A stretch of 64,000 nucleotides of DNA from the NCBI RefSeq assembly GCF_024166365.1, contig NC_064826.1, positions 64,807,001 to 64,871,000 of the forward strand, written 5' to 3'. The notes beneath the pieces were generated by a model. The model saw only the letters and a list, made by a program, of their open reading frames with translations. It was not told where the DNA came from and did not search any database. The stretch comes from Elephas maximus indicus. Its lineage: Eukaryota > Chordata > Mammalia > Proboscidea > Elephantidae. Every line of letters begins with the position of its first letter. Positions within the stretch are counted from its first letter, which is position 1. A program made the translations under genes and the position numbers. Positions 1 to 9,119 of this stretch are shown here, piece after piece.

Positions 1-346
1 GACTAAGAAGAAGGATGAGGGAGTCTACTTCTGAAAAGATTCTGCCATTGAAAATCTTATGAATAACAGCAGAACATTGTTTGATATAGTGCTAGAAAAT
101 GAGCCCCTCAGATTGGAAAGCACTCAAAAGACAACAGGGTAAGAGCTGCCTCCTTAAAGGAGAGTCGACCTAAATGATGTGGATGGAGTCGAGCTTTTGG
201 GACCTTCTTTTGCTGATGTGGCATGACTCAAAATGAGAAGAAACAGCTGCAAACATCCATTAATAATTGGAATCTGGAATGTACAAAGTATGAATCTAGG
301 AAAATTGGAAGTTATCAAAAATGAAATGGAATGAATAAACATTGAT

Positions 347-3300
347 ATGTTAAACATTAGTGAGCTGAAATGGACTGGTATTAGCCATTTTGAATCAGGC
401 AATCATATGGTCTACTATGCTGGGAATGACAGCTTGAGGAGGAATGACGTTGCGTTCATCATCAAAAAGAACCTTTCAAGATCTAACTTGAAGTACAATG
501 CTGTCAGTGGTAGGATAATATCCATATGCCTACAAGGAAAACCAGCTAATAGAACTATTACTGAAATTTATGCACCAACCACTAAGGCCAAAGATGAAGA
601 AATTGAAGATTTTTACTAACTTCTGCTGTCCGAAATTATCGACATGCCATCAAGATGCATTGATAATTAATGGTGATTGGAGTGTGAAAGTTGGAAACAA
701 AGAAGAAGAATTGGTAGTTGGAAAATATGGCCTTGGTGACAGAAAGGATGACAAAGATAGCGTGATAGAATTTTGCAAGACCAATGACTTCTTCATTGCA
801 AATACTTTTTTCACCAACATAAATGGCAACTATACATGTGGACCCTGCCAGATGGAATACGCAGGGATCAACTTGACTACATTTGTGGGAAGAGACGATG
901 GAAAACTCAATATCATCCATCGAAAGAAGGCTAGAGGGTGACTGTGGAACAGACCGTCAATTGGTCATATGCAAGTTAAAGTTGAAACTGAAGAAAATCA
1001 GAGCAAGTCCACGACAGCCAAAGTACGACCTTGACTTTATACCACCTGAATTTAGAGACCATCTCAGGAATAGATTTGATGCATCAAACACTGTCGTGAA
1101 TTGAATTATGTTCCCCCAAAATATGTGTCAACTTGGTTAGGCTGTGATTCCCAGTATTGTGTGGTTGTCCTCCATTTTGTGATTTTCCTATGTGTTATAA
1201 ATCATAATCTCCGCCTGTGGTTAAGGAGGATTAGGGTGGGATGTAACACCATTGCTAAGATCACAACCCTGATCCAATGTAAAGGGAGTTTCCCTGGGGT
1301 GTGGCCTGCACCACCTTTTATCTTACAAGAGATAAAAGGAAAGGGAAACAAGCAGAGAGTGAGGGACCTCATGCCACCAAGAAAGCAGTTCCAGGACCAG
1401 AGCATGTACTTTGGACCAGACGTTCCTGCACTGAGATGCTCCCAGACCAAGAGAAGACTGACGACGTGGACCTTCCTCCAGAGCTGACAGAGAGAGAAAG
1501 CCTTCCCCTGGAGCTGGTGCCCTGAATTCAGACTTCTAGCCTACTAGACTGTGAGGGAACAAACTTCTCTTTCTTAAAGCCATTCACTTGTGGTATTTCT
1601 GTTATAGCACCACTGGATGACCAAGAAAATGACTAAGAGAAACACTAATGACCAAAGACCAGATGAGTTGTGGAATGACCTCAAGGACATCATACATGAA
1701 GAAAGCAGGAGGTCGTTAAAATGACAGGAAAGTAAGAAAAGATCAAAATGGATGTCGGAAGATACTCTGAAATTTGCTTTTGAACGTCAAAGTAGCTGAA
1801 GCAAAAGGAAGACATGATGAAGTAAAAGAGTTGAACAGAAGATTTCAAAGGACAGCTCTAGAAAACAAAGTATTATAATGACATGTGCAAAGACCTGGAG
1901 ATGGAAAAGGGAAGAACATGCTGTGCATTTCTCAAGCTGAAAGAACTGAATTAAAAATTCAAGCCATGAGCTGCTATATTGAAGGATTCTATGGAGAAAA
2001 TATTAAATGACTCAGGAAGCATCAAAAGAAGATGAAAGGAATACATAGTCACTTCACCAAAAAGAATTGGTCAATGTTCAACCATTTCAGGAGATACCAC
2101 ACGAGCATAAACCAATTGTACTGAAAGAAGAAGTTCAAGCTGCACTGAAGGCATTGAGGAAAAAAAAAGGCATCCAGGAACTGACGGAATACCAATTGAG
2201 ATGTTTCAACAAACACATGCATAGCAGGCAGTGCTTACTTTTCTATGCCAAGAAATTTGGAAGACCACTACCTGGCCAACTGACTGGAAGAGATCTATAT
2301 TTATGCCTATTTCCAAGAACGGTGATCCCACCGAAGGTGGGAATTATTAAACAATACCATTAATATCACAGGCAAGTAAAATTTTGCTGGAGATTACTCA
2401 AAAGCAGCTGCAGCAGTATATTGACAGGGAGCTGCCAGAAATTCAAGCTGGATTCAGAAGAGGATATGCAATCAGGGTTAGATGGATCCTGGCTGAAAGC
2501 AGAGAATACTAGAAAGATGTTTACTTGTGTTTTATTGACTGTGCAAAGGCACTCGACTGTGTGGATTATAACAAATTATGGATAACATTGCAAAGAATGG
2601 GAATTCCAGAACACTTAATTGTGCTCATGAGGAACTTGTACATAGATCAAGAGGTAGTCGTTCAAACAGAACAAGGGGATACTTTGAGGTTTAAAGTCAG
2701 GAAGAGTGTGTGCCAGGATTGTTTCCTTTCACCATACCTATTCAATCTGCATGCTGAGGAAATAATCTGAGAAGCTGGACTATATGAAGAAAAAGGAGGC
2801 ATCAGGACTGGAAGAGGACTCATTAACAACCTGTGTTATGCAGATGACACAGCCTTGCTTGCTGAAAGTGAAGAAGACTTGAAGCACTTGTTGATGATGA
2901 TCAAAGACCACAGTCTTCAGTATGGCTTTCACCTCAACATAAAGAAAACAAAAATTCTCACAAGTGGACCACTAAGCGACATCATGATAAACAGGGAAAA
3001 GATTGAAGGTGTCAAGAATTTCATTTTACTTGGATCCACAATCAACACCCACAGAAGCAGCAGTCAGGAAATTAAAAGATGTATTGCCTTGGGCAAATCT
3101 GCTGCAAAAGACCACTTTGAAGTGTTAATAAGCAAAGATGTTACCTTGAAAACTAAGGTGCGCCTGACTCAAGCCATTGTGTTTTCAGTGGCCTCATATG
3201 CATGTGAAAGCTAGAAAAAGAATAAGGAAGACTGAAGAAGAATTCATGCCTTTGAATTATGGTATTGGTGAAGAATATTGAATATGAATATACCAATATG

Positions 3301-3636
3301 AATATTGAATATACCAATGGACAGCCAAAAGAACCAACAAATCTGTCTTGGAAGATGAACAGCCAGAGTGTTCTTTAAAAGGAAGGATGGTGAGACTACA
3401 TCTTACATACTTTGGACATGTTATTAGAAGGGCAGTCTCTGTAGAAGGACATCAAGCTTGGTAAAGTACAGGGTCAGTGAAATAGAGGAAGGCCCTGAGT
3501 GAGATGGATTGACACGGTGGCTGCAACAATGGGCTTAAGCATAATAATGATTGTGAGGATGGCACAGGACTGGACAATGTTTCGTTCCATTGTACATAGG
3601 GTCACTATGAATAGGAACAGACTCGATGGCATCTGA
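347..3636 (+). pseudogene. decayed RTE ORF (APE-type endonuclease + reverse transcriptase), copy A
   Basis: Remnants of the single long RTE ORF. The endonuclease part is readable in two frames at 347-619 and 570-941 (an ISELKWTGI-type start, then IKKNLSRS and IYAPTTKAKDEE). The RT part is readable at 2525-2770 (FIDCAKALDCVDYNKLW) and 2855-3214; the catalytic block reads CYADDTALLAE just upstream of 2855, so YADD itself is kept. The C-terminal segment ends at a TGA at 3634-3636, inside the shared 3' tail. Frameshifts, stops and the LTR insertion rule out function. Automated pipelines often label such frames as 'craniofacial development protein 2-like'; this copy is simply a retrotransposon relic. 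Confidence 0.82.
1092..1640 (+). mobile_element. solo LTR, ERVL-MaLR-like, inserted in RTE copy A
   Basis: 549-bp LTR-like block with a TG start. Its end reads ACTAAGAGA, where the better-preserved copies at 34684 and 42022 have ACTAAGACA. It is flanked by a perfect 5-bp target-site duplication AACAC (1087-1091 and 1641-1645), and the RTE sequence continues on both sides. The 3' part has the MaLR-style sequence around the polyadenylation region (ACTGTGAGGGAACAAA, then GTGGTATTTCTGTTATAGCA). No internal viral genes are present. Confidence 0.85.
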
Positions 3637-3651
3637 CAACAACAACAACAA

Positions 3652-4380
3652 AATTTAAATTTAAATAGCCACATGTATGAGATAGCACGTATCTTCAAAC
3701 AATCAGCTAAGTGTTAGAAGTGGGAGGTAGATTATGGACAATCTGAGTGTCTTAAATTATCAATGTTGTTTTAAAAACACTGTCATTCATTCTTTCAGTA
3801 TATGTTTTTCTAGAAGTTTCACATTTTCAAAAAATAAACCCCAAATTCAACCAAGTTCTTTAGGCTGCTTTTCTGTATGAATCATCTTATTGCAAAGAGG
3901 TGTAAGACTGATTTTATTGCCAGCTCTGCCCCCTCTTCTACAGACAGAACTCAGTGATGGGGTTCTGCATTTATTTAACTTATTCTCCTAAAAAATCTGG
4001 TTTCCATACTGCAACTAAATGACAGGAACTTTTCCACTAAATTATCCCAGACAGCACAAATGCTCCTTCCAAAAGTGGAGACTGGAACCACAGCCCCCTC
4101 ACATTGCCTGTTACATCTGTTTATACTTATAGATGTGACATCTACTACCTGGACAGAAAATGCCAATTTCTTGGGAAGGGCCCCAGAATTTGGTGAGGCT
4201 TGGGGAAAAGAACAAAAAACAAACAAACAAAAAAACTTATTCTTCAAATTAAAAGATATATAGAATTGGGTAGTTACAAGTCCTTCTGAATTTAAGGGAG
4301 AAGGATTTTATTCCCAGAGTATAGATTCTGTGTACAGAGTTGCCTGGGTTCATACCAAGCCATAACCATTTACTAGGTAA
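3652..4380. other. intergenic stretch, nothing recognised
   Basis: AT-rich DNA between RTE copy A and the nested SINE pair. I see no reading frame with recognisable content, no RNA gene and no young repeat. A short A-rich run is at about 4212-4233. Confidence 0.6.
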
Positions 4381-4785
4381 TAAACCCAAACCCAAACCAA
4401 ACCCATTGCCATCGAGTCAATTACGACATATAGAGACCCTGTAGGACAGAGTAGAGCTGCCCCAGAGGGTTTCCAGGAGCCCCGGTGGCGCAGCGGTTAA
4501 TAACTATGGAGAACTATGGCTGCTAACCAAAATGCTGGCAGTTCAAATCCACCAGCCGCTCATTGGAAGCCCTACGGGGCAGTTCTACTCTATCCTATAG
4601 GGTTGCTATGACTCGGAATCAACTCGATGGCAACAGGTTTGGTATTGGTTTATAGGCCAAGGCTGTAATCTTTACACAAGCAGAATTTTTCTCCTGAGGA
4701 GCGGCTGGTAGCTTTGAACTGCCAACCTTTTGGTTAGCGACTCAACAGCCAAGGCCTTTAACCACTGTGCCACCATGGCTCCACT
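4381..4785 (-). mobile_element. AfroSINE, long form, minus strand, split by a second SINE
   Basis: Minus-strand tRNA-derived afrotherian SINE. Its 3' tail appears as CCCATTGCCATCGAGTCAAT near 4404. The body continues to about 4474, is interrupted by a plus-strand SINE, and resumes at about 4650 with the extra segment typical of the long form (AGGCTGTAATCTTTACACAA). It ends at the tRNA-like head near 4785 (CACTGTGCCACCATGGCTCC). Confidence 0.85.
4475..4650 (+). mobile_element. AfroSINE, plus strand, nested in a minus-strand AfroSINE
   Basis: Starts GGAGCCCCGGTGGCGCAG (A-box region), has a B-box-like GGCAGTTCAAATCC, and ends with the tail GGTTGCTATGACTCGGAATC plus ACTCGATGGCAACAGG. The head contains a small local duplication of AACTATGG that the other copies lack. 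Because it splits another SINE it is the younger insertion. Confidence 0.85.
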
Positions 4786-5094
4786 AGCTGATAAAGTTGA
4801 GGGTAAGTTACTAAACCCAAGCCTCGGTTTCCCAACTGTAAATACAGATAATATTAGTTCTGTTGAAAAGACTTGTGAAAGACTGAAATGGGCAAAGGAT
4901 TAGTGGAAGAAATCCTTTTATCTACACGATCTTCCGGAGTTTTATCTGATTCTGTAGTAGCCTGCATCTTTGACTGACTTTGCTTATGCAGCTAAGTCAG
5001 TTGTAGAAACTTATGGTAACACAAATGACTTTTATCTGTAGAAATATAAATTTAGTTTGTCCTTGAGGGATACAATTAAGTTTTGTCCCATTTC
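4786..5094. other. intergenic stretch, nothing recognised
   Basis: Unique-looking AT-rich sequence between two SINE insertions; no coding or RNA feature seen. Confidence 0.55.
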
Positions 5095-5262
5095 AAAAAA
5101 CCAAACCCACTGCCCTCAAGTCAATTCCGACTCATAGAGACGCTATAAGATAGAGTAGAACTGCCCCACAGAGTTTCCAAGGAGCACCTCGTGGATTTGA
5201 ACCGCCAGCCTCTTTGGTTAGCAGCGGTAGCACTTAACCACTACACCACCAGGGCTTCCATT
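5095..5262 (-). mobile_element. AfroSINE, minus strand
   Basis: Short-form AfroSINE in antisense. The tail reads ACTGCCCTCAAGTCAATTCC, followed by GAACTGCCCCACAGAGTTTC, and the head ends CACCACCAGGGCTTCC. No clear target-site duplication found by eye. Confidence 0.87.
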
Positions 5263-5314
5263 AGAAGAGATAACTCCAAACATTTCATTTTAGTGCCCTG
5301 TAGAATATTCCATC

Positions 5315-5705
5315 CCTTGTCTGTCAGTTTGTCATGCTGTGGTGGCTTGCATGTTGCTATGATGCTGTAAGCCATGCCATTGGTATTTCAAATACGAGCA
5401 GGGTTACCCACAGTGGATAAGTCTCAGAGGAGCTTCCGGACTAAGACAGACTATGAAGGAAGGCCTGGTGATATACTTTTGAACATTAGACAGTGGGAAA
5501 CTCCTTATGGATGACAGCAGAATATTGTCCAATATAGTGCTGGAAGATAACTCCCTTAGGTTGGAAGCCACTACACAATGGCCGCAACAATGGACTCACA
5601 TGTACCAACAATCATGAAGATGGCACAGAACCAGGCAATGTTTTGTTCTGCTATACAAACAGTTGCCATTAGTCAGAGCCAACTGAAGGCAACTAACAAC
5701 AATAT
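5315..5705 (+). mobile_element. RTE deletion derivative: 5' UTR fused to 3' tail
   Basis: The first ~260 bp match the RTE 5' UTR as seen at the 5' end of the complete copy (23361 downward, antisense): GTCATGCTGTGGTGGCTTGC, then CTAAGACAGACTATGAAGG. At about 5575 the sequence jumps to the last ~130 bp of RTE (GGCCGCAACAATGGACTCAC and the ACTAACAACAA tail). All coding sequence is absent. It could be a single internally deleted copy or a member of a non-autonomous family. Confidence 0.75.
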
Positions 5706-5815
5706 ATTAACCAGTTTTGCTTTTGCGTGTTCTTCAGATTCTAATTTGAATGGATTGCAATATCTCAGTGGTTCCCTCCTCTAATTAAAGAATCTAGTAA
5801 AATTTTTGAGTACAA

Positions 5816-6108
5816 GACAATGGTGGTTCAGTAGCATAATGATCACTTTTCCTGCAGGAGACCCAGGCCAATTCCCCACCGATGTACCTAAGGCACAGTT
5901 ACGATTGTCTGCCAGTGGAGGCTTGTGTATTGCTATGGTGAGGTTTCAGCTGGAGTTTCCACACTGAGACAGAGTAGAAAGAAAGGCCTGATAATCTACT
6001 TCCAAAAAATGAACCAATGAAAACTCTATGGATCACCATGGTCTGATCCCTTGTGAATGGGGTCACCATGAATCAGGGCAACTGAGGGGAGCTAACAACA
6101 ATAAAGAA
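5816..6108 (+). mobile_element. second tRNA-head SINE with RTE-like tail
   Basis: A tRNA-like head (GGTGGTTCAGTAGCATAATG, then GACCCAGGCCAATTCC at the B-box position) leads into RTE 5'-UTR-like sequence (GGAGGCTTGTGTATTGCTAT) and ends with the tail GGGGTCACCATGAATCAGGG plus GCTAACAACAATAAA. Distinct from AfroSINE in head and body. The antisense copy at 14942-15245 has the same arrangement. Confidence 0.75.
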
Positions 6109-6429
6109 CTTTTTCTTTATAAGAGTTTTTAGGAGGATTGGTTGAAAACTTTATATTGACAGTTATAATCAGTTTTATATTTTGTAGTAAGGTATAACAC
6201 TGCCGGTATTTTGTGTTTGTGCAGGGGATGTTGAGCATTTATAAAAGCGTGGCTGGGTTGAAAAACACACCTTATGACAATAAAGTGAGAAGACACTCTC
6301 GTCCCTTTCCTTTTATCATTGGGGCCTAAGGTTAAGGACACAGCGGCCTAGTTGGAGGCCTGGGACGCCAAATGGCCTAGGTTTTGGCCCAGAATAGTGA
6401 CCTGGAGTTTTGCATGCCCTAGGGTTATG
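6109..6429. other. PPP1R9A upstream flank
   Basis: AT-rich sequence immediately upstream of the CpG island. No TATA-type promoter or repeat is recognised; it could hold proximal regulatory sites that I cannot identify by eye. Confidence 0.5.
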
Positions 6430-7730
6430 GAGTTAACTACACACTCCAGACAAACTCGGGTTCCGGCAGCGTGAAGCTCCAAAACTGCACCAGTGCGGGA
6501 GACCGGACAGGCCCCAGAAGAGCAGGCCTGTCCCAGGCCCCAGAGGCCCCTAGCCTGCTGCCGGCCGAGGGGGTGGGGCGGCCTCGCCTCGGGCCGCTCC
6601 GTGCTTTTCGCCCTTCGTTGGCCGCCAGAGGCTCCCTCTCTCTCCCTCTCCTGGGATTTTGCTGCCGGGCTCCCTCTCTCTGCGGCCCTAGAGTTAATTC
6701 CATCAGCCGAGGTGAGGCACCTGTTACCCCGGGCCTTCCTCACCCACGAGGCCTCCCTCCATTACACCCCGGCCTCCCCGGGCCGCCAAACGGTCCGCCG
6801 CGGGTGACCGCACGTGGCCGAAGCCCCTTCCCCGGCCGCACCCCCACCCCGGCCACCCGAGTGTGCGAGCGCGTCCGTGCCCGGGCCGCCGCCCGCTCGC
6901 CCGCAATGGCGTTGGGGAGCGCAGCGCGCCACCCCGGGCCGCCCGCCACGGGCAGGGCGCGCGTGGGGGCCGAAGCGCGACTGGCAGCGGCCGCCGCAGC
7001 CGCCCTCCTCCCTGCGCCGTGAGGAGCCGGGTGGGTGGCGGGGCAGCGAGCAGGACGGCGCGTAGCCGAGCCGCGGCCACCGTGGGGTGGGGGGGCGCCT
7101 ATAGGGAGGGGTGGGAGCCGCGGCGGCCCGACCCTCCCCGCCTGCGGCGGCTCCCGCTCGGGTAAGGGGGAGGCTGTGCGCGGGGCGAGGAGTTGGGGAG
7201 GGTGGAGATGAGGAGGAAAAAAATCGGGGATGTACAAAGGCTGAGTTGCAGGCTGCGGGTGGGGGTGGGCTGTGGTTGGGGAGCCGTAGGTTGAGGATCC
7301 GAGGCATTATCAGTGGGATCTATTGTTTCCTGGCACGTTGGGAGGAAAAACAAAGGGATTTATTATCATTACTCAGTAATTTTTTTTTTTTTTTAACGTG
7401 GCCAGGGAGCTCGGCTTTCCCTGTGCCACACTGGGATCCGCCTGGCAGCCGCCGGGAGCCGCAGCCAATGTGTTAGGACTTCAGGTGCTTCTTGGCACAA
7501 AGCTTGACTGCGACCTCCTACCAAAGCGCTTGGCGTCACCTGCTCTCCCGGCCCTGCCCCGGGGCCGAGGGATTGCGTCCCGAAACAGGCTTGGGAATCT
7601 GCTGCCTCTCAAGTTGGTGTTATTTATGTTTGTCTTCTTTTTTGTGAGGGCAGGTTTTGAATCCCCCGTCGGCCCTATCGCCCCCGCCCCCGCCCCCTCG
7701 GGTTGGAATTGGCGGGGGAGGGAGTGGGGT
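6430..7730 (+). promoter_or_regulatory. PPP1R9A: CpG island promoter of PPP1R9A
   Basis: Very GC- and CpG-rich block, densest at about 6540-7170 with a second GC-rich part at about 7540-7730 (CCCCCGCCCCCGCCCC, Sp1-type GC boxes near 7680-7698). It is abrupt against AT-rich flanks and has no TATA box, the usual pattern for broadly or neurally expressed mammalian genes. It sits 1.2-2.5 kb upstream of the neurabin coding exon in the same orientation. Many long open frames on both strands here are products of GC richness and lack of stop codons, not genes. The exact transcription start cannot be read from the sequence. PPP1R9A lies beside the imprinted PEG10/SGCE locus in placental mammals (established knowledge). 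Confidence 0.85.
6850..7161 (+). other. PPP1R9A: probable non-coding exon 1 of PPP1R9A (start uncertain)
   Basis: A good donor, CTCGG|GTAAGGGG, has its GT at 7162-7163 inside the CpG island. Splicing from here to the acceptor at 8905-8906 would give a leader entirely upstream of the neurabin ATG. The 5' boundary is not visible; 6850 is a placeholder within the densest CpG region. Alternative first exons are possible. Confidence 0.5.
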
Positions 7731-8906
7731 GTAGGGGGGAGGGGAGGGTGTTGTGGCTTAAAAAAAATGTAAGGGTAAAAGGAGATTGTCTATGCTTTAA
7801 AAAAAAAAGAAAAATACAGGCACCACACTCTAAAGCCCTTCTTGTTTGTCTGCATGGGCCATGCATGTGTACTGGGCCAGGAACTGAGTTTGGAGAGGAT
7901 TTAAGTGAAAGTGTGTGCTTCTTCAGCTGATTGTGTGTTAAGGTGATGTGGCTCAGTCTAATTAAAAAAAAAAAAAAAAAGAACAAACCCAGACAACAAC
8001 AACAGCAAAACAAAATAAAAAATCTAGAAACTCTGTTGTCTGCTCTTTAGCAGATTTTGGAGTATTTGATTTCTGGCATATTAATATAAAATCCAGCTGT
8101 GGGTTAGAGGAGACCAGCAAGCATGCATTGAATTTTGAGTTTGTAAGTCAGAGACAAGAAGGAATAAACAAATCAAGGCTATGAGGAGAGGTTTCATGGT
8201 GTGTTTGCTTTCTGGTTGTCACTTTCTCATACATTTATCCCCATGATTTTCTCCATCTCCTTCCAAAACTTCCAAATATTTGATATAACCAAAGTTAGAG
8301 TGAAACTTACTGATATTTTAAAACTTTCTTCTGCATGTTTTGGTCTGAAATTGTGCTAGTGTTGCTTTGGAGATGTTATAGATGAGAATATGAGACCAGA
8401 AAGAGTGAAGCAAGCATGGTAAGAGTTTGTAAACAGTGATTCCAAACTTTTAATTGTAATCAAACAATAAATTCTACCTGATTTTGGATAATCCCAAATG
8501 AAATTGATTTTATGGACAGTTTGATGACTTCTTAAGGATATCTGAACTGCTTTATTTTAAGGACATTAACAAAAACAACCAAAACTGGAGCTAAAGTATT
8601 GCTTTCAAGTGTACTTTGTTTAATTTGTATGCGTGCATGCCTCTGTGTGTGTGTGCCTCTGTGTGCGTGTGTGTGTGTATGTGTGATTTTGTTAGGGAGC
8701 TCCAGGTTGTGTTTGAAACATTTTTGTTACCAAGACCGGACAGAATTACAACTTTTATCTTCTTGACTTTTTAACTTTCCATTTCAATAAGTAATTTGTT
8801 TTGTTTGAAATATGGCAAGCCACTTTTAAAATAAAGTATATATTAATGGACTAAAAAACATTCAAATAAATAAATGAATTCAGAAATTCATTCTTTTCTG
8901 TTACAG
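7162..8906 (+). other. PPP1R9A: intron 1 of PPP1R9A (inferred)
   Basis: Inferred from the donor at 7162 and the acceptor TTCTTTTCTGTTACAG ending at 8906. It contains homopolymer runs (T at 7380-7394, A at 7800-7808 and 7964-7980) and a TG-rich microsatellite at 8632-8684. No SINE or LINE of recent type is recognised. Confidence 0.55.
8632..8684. repeat. TG-rich microsatellite
   Basis: Interrupted (TG)n tract with CTCTG interruptions (GCCTCTGTGTGTGTGTGCC and similar), in intron 1. Confidence 0.85.
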
Positions 8907-9119
8907 ATGAACTTCTAGTCTTGCTTTGAAAAAGCCATTTTGTGTTACTGTTGCCTGTGAATAATTCCCTAATACACCTGTTGGGAGGATCACTGACTGA
9001 GTGTGCCATTTGAGAGATACTTTTTCTTGGCCAAATACTGATGATTAGAGAAGAGAGTGGTTTTATATTTTTCTTTTTTTGATCATTATGAACATTGGCT
9101 TTTCACTTCTGAAGTAAAA
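8907..9119 (+). other. PPP1R9A: 5' UTR part of PPP1R9A exon 2, with three upstream ORFs
   Basis: Begins right after the acceptor TTACAG (AG at 8905-8906, preceded by a pyrimidine tract). It holds three short upstream ORFs: 8907-8918 (3 codons plus stop, ATG formed by the first exon bases), 9041-9082 (13 codons) and 9088-9117 (9 codons). The last has an A at -3 and its stop ends 2 nt before the neurabin ATG. There is no in-frame ATG upstream of 9120; the open frame extending left to 9057 starts with GTG and is not a better start. Confidence 0.7.

Larger units (their letters stand above)
1..3651 (+). mobile_element. RTE/BovB-like LINE, copy A (5' end cut by window edge)
   Basis: Sense copy of the afrotherian RTE (BovB-like) LINE. 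It begins inside the element's 5' UTR at the window edge, runs through the endonuclease and reverse transcriptase regions, and ends in the family tail with a CAACAACAACAA run near 3651. It aligns by eye with five other copies in this window, including the complete antisense copy at 20114-23361. A 549-bp LTR interrupts it at 1092-1640. The reading frame is broken many times, so it is dead. Confidence 0.88.

Noticed and set aside
1101-1525. Open frames of 74-128 codons on both strands
   Set aside because: They fall inside the solo LTR at 1092-1640 and show no protein similarity.
4475-4650. tRNA gene
   Set aside because: The A- and B-box-like sequences belong to the tRNA-derived head of AfroSINE, followed by SINE body and tail; no cloverleaf gene expected. 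The same applies to the other SINE heads.
1-6429. PEG10 or another upstream gene
   Set aside because: No PEG10-like coding sequence or other gene fragment is visible; only retrotransposons and unique DNA.
6471-7307. Long overlapping open frames on both strands rich in Pro, Arg, Ala and Gly
   Set aside because: They lie in the CpG island, where GC-rich sequence lacks stop codons; several overlap in different frames and none has a recognisable domain.
9057-9119. Possible 21-residue N-terminal extension of neurabin
   Set aside because: The extension starts with GTG, not ATG, and the known mammalian start is MLKTESS at 9120.
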